DNA of 64,000 nt, from assembly GCA_958450365.1 (NCBI GenBank), contig CAUEEP010000759.1, forward strand, positions 2,745,641-2,809,640. The letters are read 5' to 3'. This DNA comes from Mesorhabditis belari. Taxonomy: Eukaryota; Nematoda; Chromadorea; Rhabditida; Rhabditidae. Positions within the stretch are counted from its first letter, which is position 1. Each line of letters starts with the position of its first letter. This document shows, in pieces, positions 10,313 to 20,990 of the stretch. Below the pieces are notes generated by a model, which searched no databases, was not told the origin of the DNA, and saw only the letters and a list, made by a program, of their open reading frames with translations. The translations under genes were made by a program, and so were the position numbers.

Positions 10313-11084
10313 TTACTCGTAACAGTCAGTTAAAATCTTGGAGGATGTTTTTGTGAGATTTTTCAGAGATTTTTGAGTATATAATTAAACCAAATTCGAA
10401 ATTCATTTCAATGACTCAAATTCTTTTTACAAAACAAATTCCAGTAGTTCAGAAAGGGTGAAAAGGGGAGAAAAGTTGACAGAAGTCAGGGATTGACAAA
10501 GACAAAAGTTGGGATTGACAAAGACAAAAGTTGGCGGAAGTCAGGGATTGACAAAGAAGGCGGATGACAAGGGAAGAGCTATGGTACAGTACTTTTTTCT
10601 ACGGTCACTCTGTAACCAGATAGATAAGCCATCGATAGATAAAGTCAAAAAAGAAGAGTTTCGATAGAAGAGTAGAAGCGTTTCGATTTGTTGAGTTTAG
10701 ATAGAAAAATAGTTATCTAAGGAGCTGTGAGTCAGGAAACGATGGATGGAAATAGAGAAAACGAGAGAGGAAAGCACTTTTGATTGAGTCGTTTTTGTGT
10801 TATTTTCTTGTTCTTTTCGAATTCGAGAGGGAAAAGATGAAAAAGGCAAAAAAAAGACGAAAAAGACGAAAAACGACAAATCAAAGGAATCAAATCTCGA
10901 GAAATGAAAAGAATTTCGTGGAAATCAAAGCGATCAGTCAGATTTGTTTCAAAAGTTTTCCAAATTTGACTCAAATCGATCTCAAAGTGGTTTTTGGGGA
11001 AACTAGAGGACTACGCAAGATTGATCATTGCTTTAAATTGAATAATTTGGGATTACGATAGGGTTACGATAGGGTTTGTCAACA
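10313..11084. other. AT-rich spacer
   Basis: Two to three copies of GGGATTGACAAAGACAAAAG lie at about 10485-10560. The rest is A-rich sequence with no recognised gene. Confidence 0.6.
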
Positions 11085-11697
11085 TTCCTTAAAGCCAATC
11101 AGCCAGTCAACCAGCCAGTCAACCAGCCAACCAGCCAGCCAGCCAACCAGCCAGCCAGCCAGCCAACCAACCAACCAGCCAGCCAGCCAGCCAGCCAACC
11201 AGCCAGCCAGCCAGCCAACCAACCAACCAGCCAGCCAGCCAGCCAGCCAACCAGCCAGCCAGCCAGCCAACCAACCAACCAGCCAGCCAGCCAACCAGCC
11301 AGTCAACCAGCCAACCAGCCAGCCAACCAGCCAGCCAACCAGCCAGCTAACCAACCAGCCAGCCAACCAGCCAACCAGCCAGCCAACCAGCCAGCTAACC
11401 AGCCTGTCAAGCAGCCAGTCAACCAGTCAGCCAACCAGTCAACCAGCCAACCAGCCAACCAGCCAGCCAACCAGCCAGCTAACCAGCCAGTCAAGCAGCC
11501 AGTCAACCAGCCAGCCAACCAGTCAACCAGCCAACCAGCCAGCCAGTCAACCAGCCAACCAGTCAGCCAGCCAACCAACCAACCAGCCAGCCAGCCAGCC
11601 AACCAGCCAGCCAGTCAACCAGTCAGCCAACCAGTCAACCAGCCAACCAGCCAGCCAGTCAACCAGCCAACCAGTCAGCCAACCAGCCAGCCAACCA
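11085..11697. repeat. AACCAGCCAGCC minisatellite
   Basis: Tetra- to dodecamer units of CAGCCAACCAGC over about 610 bases. They give a long Ala-Asn-Gln-Pro-Ser frame on plus and Trp-Leu-Ala-Gly frames on minus, all artefacts. Base composition resembles the 1-487 array. Confidence 0.95.
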
Positions 11698-12149
11698 TTT
11701 CTTTTTTAAAGAACTCTCAATTCATTTACAAGTTAGATTTATGAAAACGAGTGAAATTAGTTAAATTTTCTTTTGATTCAAATTTTCCTTTGATTTTTTT
11801 CCACCGAATTCCTTCAAAATTACATCTATTATCGAAATTTTACGCTAAAAAGTCTTTTTTTTCCCCAATGACGAATCAGATTTTGCCAAGAAAACTCTTT
11901 TTCAAACAAAATTTGATAACAATAGAAGAAAATGATGGGGGAAAACAGCTGATTGGAAAGAGAAAAGATAAATGAATAACTAGAAAAACATGGGATTTGT
12001 GTTTTATGTAGATTACGGTAGTTTTAGGAATGTCATAAACTTTAGAAAAGACCCAATGACCGTAGAAATAACCAAAGAAACCGGGAAAAGCTTCTAGAAT
12101 GTAAATTGAACCAATTTTACTGAAAATTGAGGAACTGGAGTTTTTCCAT
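11698..12149. other. AT-rich spacer
   Basis: No gene, RNA or repeat family was recognised apart from scattered low complexity. Confidence 0.5.
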
Positions 12150-12590
12150 ACGGGGTTCTGGATGTCACACAGTATGATAAGCATCAATTTACCTACGATA
12201 AACATCAATTTGGTTGGTCGTTTTTCTGTCAGTTTCTCACCCCTCCCGGAAACGTGCAATAATAAATTTTCTTGTGAAAATCTTTCAAAGTAATGCACGA
12301 TCTGGATGTCACACAGTACGATAAGCATCAATTTACAGTACCATAGCAATATTTTTCGGTTACTGTACCATAGCACTAAGCTACCCAGGTGTTCTTTGTG
12401 CTTTCCCATAAACGCTCGCCTTCTAGCACAAAGCATTACCCGTTCTGGATGTCACACAGTACGATAAGCATCAATTTACGGTACCATAGCAATATTTTTT
12501 TAGATACAGTACCATAGGTTTCAGCTGCTGGGGTGTACTTTGTGCTGAAAACGCGTAAACGCGCGCCTTCTGGCACAAAGCATAGTGTGA
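12150..12590 (+). repeat. ~135-140-bp tandem repeat with TCTGGATGTCACACAG core, 3 copies
   Basis: Cores lie near 12158, 12299 and 12433. The family is that of 8126-8420 and includes two well-kept copies of the ~40-bp motif (12391-12436 and 12535-12582) with inverted CTTTGTGC and GCACAAAG ends. Confidence 0.88.
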
Positions 12591-12940
12591 CATCCAGATT
12601 GAGCGTTTTGGCCTTTAAATAAATGGGTTTCCGTATAAAGTATGTCAGGGAATACCCAGGTACCGTCCGGCTGAATTACCCAAGTGCCTATCTTGCGTAA
12701 ATGACGATTTTATGATTTCAAAAATCTAGTGTGACATCCAGATTGACCATTTTGGGTTTTAAACAATCGGATTGTCGTACAAAATATCGAGGAATCCCAG
12801 TGAAAGAATATCGCTCAATTATCCGAGTCCCTACGTTACGTAAATGTTGATTTTCTAATTTCCAAAATCTAGTGTGACATCCAGATTGCCCATTTTCTCC
12901 TTTAAACAATCGGATTGTCGTACAAAATGCCGCTTAATTA
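12590..12940 (-). repeat. ~140-bp tandem repeat with TGTGACATCCAGATTG core, 3 copies
   Basis: Cores lie near 12590, 12728 and 12871, facing the array immediately upstream, exactly as at 8126-8830. The two loci therefore look like copies of one larger inverted composite. Confidence 0.88.
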
Positions 12941-13494
12941 CCCAAGAAACGGGAAAAGCGCTCTCGGGAAAAGCGAAGAAGCTTTAAAAGTTAAATTAAA
13001 AGTTAAAAGTTGTAAATTCCAAGATTTGAAAGTGTTTTTATAAAAACTAGAGATAAAATGTTGCAATAAAATGAGAAAATGAAAGAAATAGATGTTTTTG
13101 GTGAATCAAATTCCCTTTTCCATTTTTTTTTCTTTTTTTTTTCCATCCTCACGTGTCCCTTTTCCCTCCCTGGCCTCTCGCCAGCAAAAAAAAATCTTTT
13201 CCTTTCTTTCTTTCTTTCTTACTCTGCTTTCTTTCTTTCTTTCTTACTCTTCTTTCTTTCTTTCTTTTCCTTTCTTTCTTTTTCTTTCATTCTGTCTTTT
13301 CTTACTCTTCTCTCTTACTTTTCCCAAATCTCAAAGAACCCCGGAGTTGTTTTTTTGCGAAAATTTCACCCTTGGAGATAAGAAAGTTGACGATTTTTAA
13401 GATTTACAATTAAAGTAACAATTTGGGTTCTGAAGCAAAGATAATATTTTGATTTACATTTGAAATTGTAAAACTTTGGCAATACGAAAAGATT
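12941..13494. other. Spacer with CTTT-rich tract
   Basis: TTTCTTTCTTTC runs occupy about 13195-13310 and give three overlapping Phe/Ser/Leu frames. No gene was recognised. Confidence 0.6.
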
Positions 13495-13912
13495 CATCCA
13501 GGACTAGCTCCAGGATCATGTCCAGGCCTAGTTCCAGGTCTAGGATCTTGTCCAGGCCTAGTACCAGGCCCAGAATCCTGTCCAGGCCTAGTACCAAGTC
13601 TAGGGTCCTGCCCAGACCTAGTTTCAGGCCCAGGATTCTGTCCAGGCCTAGTTCCAGCCCCAGGGTCCTGTCCAGGCCTATTACTAGGCCCAGGATCCCG
13701 TTCAGGCCTAGTTCCAGCTCCAGGATCCTGTCCAGGCCTATTACCAGGTCCAAGATCTTGTCCAGGCGTAGTTCTAGGCCTAGTTCCAGCTCCAGGGTCC
13801 TGTCCAGGCCCAGTACCAGATCTAGGATCTTGTCCATGCCTATTACCAGGCCCAGTATCTTGTCCAGGCCTAGTCTAGGTCCAGGCTCAATCCTAGGATC
13901 AAGCTCAAGTCA
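13495..13912. repeat. 30-bp minisatellite (TCCAGGCCTAGTACCAGGCC)
   Basis: About 14 diverged 30-base units, so both strands carry long in-phase frames with a 10-residue period. No family resemblance was found, so these are taken as repeat translations. Confidence 0.92.
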
Positions 13913-13916
13913 GGCC

Positions 13917-14796
13917 TAGGGTCATGGCCGAGTCCAGAGTCCTGGCTAGGTCAAGGACCAGCTGTTGATCAGTCATGGCCCGGTCCAGAGTCCTGGCCAG
14001 GTCAAGGACCAGCTGTTGATCAGTCATGGCCGAGTCCAGAGTCCTGGCTAGGTCAAGGACCAGCTGTTGATCAGTCATGGCCCGGTCTAGAGTCCTGGCC
14101 AGGTCAAGGACCAGCTGTTGATCAGTCATGGCCCGGTCCAGAGTCCTGGCCAGGTCAAGGACCAGCTGTTGATCAGTCATGGCCCGGTCCAGAGTCCTGG
14201 CCAGGTCAAGGACCAGCTGTTGATCAGTCATGGCCGAGTCCAGAGTCCTGGCTAGGTCAAGGACCAGCTGTTGATCAGTCATGGCCCGGTCTAGAGTCCT
14301 GGCCAGGTCAAGGACCAGCTGTTGATCAGTCATGGCCCGGTCCAGAGTCCTGGCCAGGTCAAGGACCAGCTGTTGATCAGTCATGGCCCGGTCCAGAGTC
14401 CTGGCCAGGTCAAGGACCAGCTGTTGATCAGTCATGGCCCGGTCTAGAGTCCTGGCCAGGTCAAGGACCAGCTGTTGATCAGTCATGGCCGAGTCCAGAG
14501 TCCTGGCTAGGTCAAGGACCAGCTGTTGATCAGTCATGGCCCGGTCTAGAGTCCTGGCCAGGTCAAGGACCAGCTGTTGATCAGTCATGGCCCGGTCCAG
14601 AGTCCTGGCCAGGTCAAGGACCAGCTGTTGATCAGTCATGGCCCGGTCCAGAGTCCTGGCCAGGTCAAGGACCAGCTGTTGATCAGTCATGGCCCGGTCT
14701 AGAGTCCTGGCCAGGTCAAGGACCAGCTGTTGATCAGTCATGGCCGAGTCCAGAGTCCTGGCTAGGTCAAGGACCAGCTGTTGATCAGTGATGGCC
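13917..14796. repeat. 51-bp minisatellite, 17 copies, with higher-order order
   Basis: Seventeen near-identical 51-base units containing CAAGGACCAGCTGTTGATCA. The length is a multiple of three and one phase has no stop, so the minus strand reads as a 299-residue protein with a perfect 17-residue period. Three unit variants (CCGAGTCCAG, CCCGGTCTAG and CCCGGTCCAG at the variable position) recur in ordered blocks. A real repetitive protein cannot be fully excluded, but no splice or promoter context supports one. Confidence 0.95.
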
Positions 14797-15779
14797 AGCC
14801 TCAAGGCCAGGCCTTGCGTCCAAGGTATCCCAATATGGTAATTTGAACTTTAAAACACTAAAAATAAAACTTAAACTATAATTGAATTGCGATTATTTTT
14901 ATTTTATGCGAACATTTCTCGAGATTCACCCTCGTGATTTGAAAAGAACTTCTCAAAACGGCTCATTACGCGTGAAAACTATATAATTTTGCATATTTCT
15001 CGAATTTTGTGCTATTTTCTCGAATTTTATCGTATTTTTTTCATATTTTAAAGACATTTTTCTTTTTTTTCTTTCTTGTTTTAAAAAAAAGAATCGAGGA
15101 AATTAAAGGGAGAAAGATGAGAAAACAGAAAAAGATACAATTAAGCCACGTCAATGGGATCCCGGATCGGTTCTGAAATTCTACGTAATCAAATTTGCAT
15201 TTAAAATTCGAATTAGCATTTTAATAAAACAAAATACTCAGGAAAACAGCCAAAAAGCAGAAATGGAAATGGAAATGGAAAATAGAGAAAAAAAAACCGC
15301 GTTTCAAGGTCAGACTCGCCTTTTTGAAGTTTTTGAGGGTTTTGGGAAGGAATCCAAGGGGAAAAGAGCCCAGAGTCCTGAGAGAAAACTTACAAAAGCT
15401 AAACGCAAACAGGAATATGATATTCAAAGGTGTTTAGTTATGTAGAAATCTAGGTCAAAGATCAGCTTCAAGTCAGGCTCAAGCACCCAAACCGGGTCAA
15501 AGATCAGCCTGAGCCTGAGCCACGCTCAAGCACCCAAACCGGGTCAGGTCTGGTGTAGAACCATACCCCGACCAGAATAGAATAGATCAGTCAGAATAGA
15601 TCCAAATCAGAACCGATCCAAGTCAAATCAGGCTTGGTATCAACTTCAAGTCTAGAAACAGGTTTAGGGCCTCAGAATAGCTTACGGATCAAATCCAGGT
15701 CCTGGCTTGGGTCCAAGGAGAGACCAGGTTCAATACGGACAATGAGAATCACTTGCTTAACCCTTAATTCCAGAGACAG
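14797..15779. other. AT-rich spacer and short CAAGTCAGGCTCAAG repeats
   Basis: The stretch 14820-15440 is AT-rich with no recognised gene. From 15450 to 15780 degenerate words such as AAACCGGGTCAAAGATCAGC repeat twice and lead into the telomere-like array that follows. Confidence 0.55.
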
Positions 15780-16030
15780 ATTAAGCATAAGCTTGAGCCA
15801 GAGTCTAAGCCTGAACCTAGGCCCAAGCTTAAGCCTGAAACTAAGCCTGAGCTTAAGCCTGAACCTAAGCATAAGCCTAAGCCTAAGCCTTAGCCTAAGC
15901 CGAAGCCTGAGCCTAAGCCTAAGCCTAAGCCTAAGTCTAAGCCCAAGCCCAAGCCTAAGCCTAATCCTAAGCCTAAGCCTGAGCCTAAGCCTAAGCCTAA
16001 TCCTAAGCCTGAGCCCATGCCTGACCCAAG
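15780..16030. repeat. Interstitial telomere-like array (CCTAAG hexamers)
   Basis: About 40 hexamers, with the purest stretch of GCCTAA at 15870-16000 and CCTGAG, CCTAAT and CCCAAG variants at the sides. Same hexamer and strand as the 605-812 array. Short pure runs also occur at 17135-17160 (same strand) and about 27325-27345 (opposite strand, TTAGGC). Confidence 0.88.
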
Positions 16031-16589
16031 TCAGTCAAAAGATTGAGAATTGCTAGATTAAGAGTACTAGAAAATCTCAAGGCCAGACCATATCGTCTTT
16101 TCAGTTTTTCAAGAGACACGAGATTCAGCGCGGTCACTGAGGCATCCCTAGCCTCTTTTTCAAGACTAGCAGTCTTCTCCAGGGTCAAGGCTTTCCAGCT
16201 GTCTGGAAAAACATCCCAAACAAAAACGAAACGAAAACACACTGAAAGCTGACCAGATACTTCTAGCAAGTTATGAATTTTTTGAAAAGAGATTGAAAGA
16301 ATGAATTCAGATTGAATCAACATCATCTGGGAGATTCCCAGACTTGGAGAATTTTCAATAAACTTTTGGGAAAGATGAGCTGAATGGAAGCGAAAAGGAG
16401 CGAAAAGGTCTAAAGAGTTCACTAAATGGCAAATGAAGAAGAAGATGATAATGGCTAGGATCTGGTTTCTGGGACTAAGCCTAGATCTAGTCTGGACCTA
16501 ACCATGGATCTAGAGACTTGGGTCTGGATCTAGAGACCTGGTACTCAATCTTGAGGGCCTAGACCTGAGTCTGGACCTGTTTTTGGACG
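16031..16589. other. Spacer without recognised gene
   Basis: Mixed-composition sequence with overlapping frames on both strands at 16003-16422, none with a recognisable domain. The right end, from about 16470, grades into CTGGATCTAGAC repeats. Confidence 0.5.
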
Positions 16590-17105
16590 TGAACTAGGAT
16601 GTGGACGTGGCTCTGGATCTGGGCCCGGCTCTTGACCTGGCTCTGAACCTCTCTCTAGACCTGGCTCTGAACCTGGCTCTGGACCTGGATCTAGCCCTGG
16701 ACCTGGCTCTGGTCCTGGACGTGGCTCTGGACCTGGCTCTAGACCTGGCTCTGAATCTGGCTCTGAACCTGGACCTAGCTCTGGACCTGGCTCTGGACCT
16801 GGCTCTGGACCTGGACGTGGCTCTTGTCCTGGCTCCAGACCTGGCTCTATACCTGGCCCTGAACCTGGCTCTGAACCTGACTCTAGACCTGGTTCTGGCT
16901 CTGGAAATGGATCTGGCCCTAAACCTGGCTCTGAACCTGGCTCTGGACCTGGATCTGGCTCTGGAAATCGATCTAGCCCTGAGCCTGGCTCTGGACCTGG
17001 CTCTGGATCAGGAACTGGATCTGGCTCTAAATCTGGCTCGAGAACTAAGCTTGGCTATAAACCTCAGTCCTAGCCTGGAACTTATCTTGAAGCCTGTTTC
17101 TGGTA
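16590..17105. repeat. CTGGAC/CTGGCT hexamer array
   Basis: Hexamers CTGGAC, CTGGCT, CTGAAC and CTGGAT in irregular alternation. They give a 169-residue Leu-Ala-Asp-Leu frame that is an artefact of the hexamer. Confidence 0.93.
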
Positions 17106-18054
17106 ATTAACTTGCCTGGCTCTAGGCAAGGACCTAAGCCTAAGCCTAAGCCTAAGCTTAGCCTTGACTTGGATCAGGACTGACCCGGACTTGATCAACC
17201 AGCTTCTGAACTTGACACTGTCACTGACACTGTCTTCAAACCTAATCTGACTCTAGTTCTTAACGGTCTTTGATCAATGAATCAAAGATCGGTCTTTGAT
17301 CAATCTCTAGTCTTAGCTCTAATTCACTTCCAAAAAAGTGCAAAAAAACAAAAAAACACTGAATGAAAAATAAGGATGAGGAAATAGAGAAATGCACGCA
17401 TAAATTAGAGAAGAAAAGGGAAGGGAAGTGAAGGGAATGGAAGGGAAGTGAAGGGAATGGAAGGGAAGTGAAGGGAAGTGAAGGGAATGGAAAAGAAATA
17501 TGGGGAAGATCTGAGAGGAGTCAGAAGGAGAAACAAAGCTGAGAAATGGGCAAAGAATTCAAGGAATAGATTGGGGAGAGAAGAAGAGAAGCTTTTGAAA
17601 AAAACAACACATTCAGAAAGGGTCCCGTGGGGTGTGCGTGGTGTTTGCCTCTTTTTTGCCTTCTCTGCCTCTTCTCTGCCTCTTCTCTCCTGCTTTTTCC
17701 TTCAACCTTTCAATGAACGTCAAGCTTGGGGTGATTCAAACGAAGGTTAAAAAAAGATAAAAGGTAAAGCCAACAAAGTTGAGTACAACAAAGTACATTT
17801 TAAAAGTTTAGGTGAAGCTTGGGACTGAACAGATCTAGACCCTAGCTTCTGAATGAAAGTCTAGAGTTTTATGAAGTCTATGGTCTTCTATGAAGTCTTT
17901 TATGAAGTCTAGGGTTTGAAAGGCATAGCCATAGTCAAATCTTGGTTTAAAAGGTGGAATAGCCCTAGATCTGAGATCCTAAGCCTTGAACTCTGATATA
18001 TCTGGTCCAGGGCCCTAAGCCTGGATATATCAGAGTTCATGGCCCTTCGTGGCC
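17106..18054. other. Spacer with GAAGGGAAGTGAAGG units
   Basis: A pure CCTAAG run lies at 17135-17160. GGGAAGTGAAGGGAATGGAA repeats at 17420-17490. The rest is purine-rich and AT-rich with no recognised gene. Confidence 0.55.
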
Positions 18055-18500
18055 TTGGATCTGTTGCCCTGGCTCTGGTCCTGGCCCTGGCCCTGAACCT
18101 GGTCCTGGTCCTGGCCCTGGCCCTGAACCTGGTCCTGGCCCTGGCCCTGGCCCTGAGCCTGGTCCTGGTCCTGGTCCTGGCCCTTGTGCTGGCCCTGAAC
18201 CTGGTCCTGGTCCTGGCCCTGAACCTGAACCCGGTCTTGAACCTGACCTTGGATCTGGGCTTGGACCTGGCCTTGGATCTAGCCTTGGATCTGGCCTTGG
18301 ATCTGACCTTGGATCTGGCCTAGGATCTGGCCTTGGATCTGGGCCTGAACCTGGCCTTGGATCTAGCCTTGGATTTGGCCTTGGATCCGGCCTTGGACCT
18401 AGCCTAGGACCTGGCCTGGGATCTGGTCTAGGATCTGGCCTTAGATCTGGCCTTGGATCTGGCCTTGAGTCTGTTTCTGAACTTGACCTTGAACTAGCCT
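18055..18500. repeat. CTGGCC/CTGGTC, then CCTTGGATCTGG hexamer array
   Basis: The left half is CTGGTCCTGGCCCTGAAC type and the right half is GGCCTTGGATCT type. Leu-Ala-Leu-Val frames are artefacts. It is related in style to 16590-17105. Confidence 0.92.
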
Positions 18501-18699
18501 TGAATCTGGTTCTGGACCTGGATCAAGCTCTGATTTTAACTTGATCTAAATCTGGCCCAAGGTCTAAGGCTAAGACCCTAGCCCAGGATCAGCACCTAAA
18601 CAAGGCTTTGTCTTAAACTTGAACCAGAAACCTCTAATTCCCTCAAACCCTTGTCCGGTCAACTCTTGCCTTAGACCTGATCCCCCAAGCCCTGGCCTG

Positions 18700-18910
18700 A
18701 ACCAAGATCAAGCCTGAACCTAGATCAAGACCTGTTCCTTGTACTGAACCTAGATCAAGGCCTGTTCCTGGTACTGAACCTAGATCAAGACCTGTTCCTG
18801 GTACTGAACCTAGATCAAGACCTGTTCCTTGTACTGAACCTAGATCAAGACCTGTTCCTTGTACTGAACCTAGATCAAGACCTGTTCCTTGTACTGAACC
18901 TAGATCAAAC
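18700..18910. repeat. 30-bp tandem repeat, about 7 copies
   Basis: Nearly perfect 30-base units containing GAACCTAGATCAAGACCTGT, with TCCTTGTACT or TCCTGGTACT as the variable tail. Confidence 0.93.
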
Positions 18911-19670
18911 CCTGCTTTTAACCTAAATCTGGCTTTAGTCCAAAGCCCAAAGCTTGGAATCGATCCAAGAGATTACTAGGACAGAGATTTGATCTTGAGA
19001 ACTCTAGAAAGCTTATTCTAATCCTTTAAATTCTAATCCTGAGCTCAATGAACTCTTGCAAAAGCTATGTACTTTAACGATTCTCTAGATACTAAGAAAT
19101 GAAATGGACAAAGAGAAAAGTGCAGAAAAGTGCAGAAAGCATTTCGATCGTGAGAATCAACAAGGGGAAAAAGAAAAGAAATGAGTCACTTTTGAGAAAT
19201 AAAATCAAATTCCGGCAGAAATAGAATGATGAAAGGAAGAAAAAGAATCGATTTTGAAAAGAAAGGGGGATTAAGGAGAAAGGAAGTAAGGGAGATTAAG
19301 GAGAAAGAAAGCAAGGAAGTAAGGGAGATTGGAGGAAAATGCTTTCAGAATGGATACTGATTGGGAAAATAATTGGGAAACTTTTTAGAATCGTTTTAGA
19401 ATCGTTTCTCGAGCGTTTACTCTAAATGGGACACATTTTCTGCCATTTTCTGCAACTTGAAACACATTTTAGACCAAGTACGGTATAAATTATGGTATTA
19501 AAGTGGCTACGGTGCCTCTAGAAGTATTACGGTAACTATGGCAACTTACAAATCCGTACATTGCCAAATTTCATTGCCAAACTTTAATAGAACTTTAATT
19601 TTCAAGATTTTCGTTTATCCGCAAATTGCTACTTGTACTTTTGAATGGGTAACTTTTTACGGAATTTCTC
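18911..19670. other. AT-rich spacer
   Basis: AT-rich sequence with short GGGAGATTAAGGAGAAAG duplications near 19270-19330. No gene was recognised. Confidence 0.5.
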
Positions 19671-19932
19671 TAGAAGGATTACCGTAGCTCTAGAAGGATT
19701 ACGGTAGCTCTAGAAGGATTACGGTAGCTCTAGAAGGATTACGGTGGCTCTAGAAGGATTACGGTAGCTCTAGAAGGATTACGGTGGCTCTAGAAGGTAT
19801 TAAAGTGGCTACGGTAGCTCTAGAGGGATTACTGTAGGTCTAGAAGGAGCTCTAGAAGGATTACGGTAGCTCTAGAAGGATTACGGTGGCTCTAGAAGGA
19901 TTATCGTAGCTCTAGAAGGATTACGGTAACTA
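19671..19932. repeat. 20-bp minisatellite (TCTAGAAGGATTACGGTAGC)
   Basis: About 12 copies with AGC or GGC variants and one longer unit near 19796-19850. Flanking bases (CTATGGCAACTTACAAATCC) occur on both sides (near 19536 and 19930), so a larger segment was duplicated together with the array. Confidence 0.92.
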
Positions 19933-20295
19933 TGGCAACTTACAAATCCGTATATTTCATTGCTAAACTTTAATAGAACTTTAATTTTCGAGATTTTCGT
20001 TTATCTTCAAATTGCCACTTGTACTGATTACAATTTCGAGATTTCGAAAAAAAAATAAAACCTAAAAGAGCGTCGAGCTTTGAATGGATGACTTTTCTTT
20101 CATTTCTCTTTCAGACAGCCAATTAATAACAATCAAGGCTATAGTTTGCTCGAAAATAGGCCATTTTTTGAAGTTTCAAAGGTTTTCGATAAATAAAAGA
20201 TCTTTATCGAATCAAATTTCGAAAATCGAGTAAAATTGAGAACTTTTCTAGGCTAAAAGACAAAGATTACTTTTGGGTAATTAAGCGGAACTTTG

Positions 20296-20690
20296 TACGA
20301 CAATCCGATTGTTTAAAGCCCAAAATGGTCAATCTGGATGTCACACTAGATTTTTGAAATCAGAAAATCGGCATTTACGCAACTTGGGCACTTGGGTAAT
20401 TCAGCCGGACGGTAGCTGGGTATTCCCTCACACACATTATACGAAAATCCGATTGTTTAAAGCCCAAAATGGTCAATCTGGATGTCACACTAGATTTTTG
20501 AAATCAGAAAATCGGCATTTACGCAACTTGGGCACTTGGGTAATTCAGCCGGACGGTAGCTGGGTATTCCCTGACACACATTATACGAAAATCCGATTGT
20601 TTAAAGCCCAAAATGGTCAATCTGGATGTCACACTAGATTTTTGAAATCATAAAATCGGCATTTACGCAACTTGGGCACTTGGGCAATTA
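20296..20690 (+). repeat. ~146-bp tandem repeat, 3 copies, TCTGGATGTCACACTAG core
   Basis: Cores lie near 20331, 20477 and 20622. The copies are almost identical and include TTGGGCACTTGGGTAATTCA. This is the reverse-oriented relative of the arrays at 8465-8830 and 12590-12940. The 114-residue frame is a repeat translation. Confidence 0.92.
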
Positions 20691-20694
20691 AACA

Positions 20695-20990
20695 GGGCGG
20701 CGGCGGTAGGCGAGCGGTGTGTGAGAAGGCGTGCGGTTGTGAGCGCCAAGCGTACGCCAAGTGCCAAAAGTACGCGCCAAGCTCGGGCCAGTATGCCAGA
20801 TGCAAACGTTTACGTGAGCACGTGTACAAAGTACACGCCCAGCACTCAGTGTGCCAGATGGCATGCGGTTACGTGTGCGCACAAAGTACGCGCTCAGAGA
20901 GTGCGCCAAAGGGCACGCGGTTACGTGTGCGCACAAACTACACGCCCAGCACTCAGTGTGCCAGATGGCAAACGTTTACAGCCCCAAAAC
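20695..20990. repeat. GC-rich cluster of diverged CACAAAGTAC / GTTTACG motifs
   Basis: An unusually GC-rich island. CAGCACTCAGTGTGCCAGAT occurs twice and GGTTACGTGTGCGCACAAA twice, at a spacing of about 60-70 bases. The words match the arms of the dispersed ~40-bp motif, so this looks like a local amplification of it. Six overlapping frames cross it and none is convincing. Confidence 0.7.

Noticed and set aside
11076..11744. 222-codon Ala-Asn-Gln-Pro-Ser frame
   Set aside because: Produced by the AACCAGCC array. The opposite strand is equally open, and there is no gene context.
13905..14804. 299-codon protein with 17-residue period
   Set aside because: Kept as a repeat. The unit happens to be 51 bases and stop-free. 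No promoter, splice sites or flanking non-repeat coding sequence were seen, though a repetitive protein is not strictly excluded.
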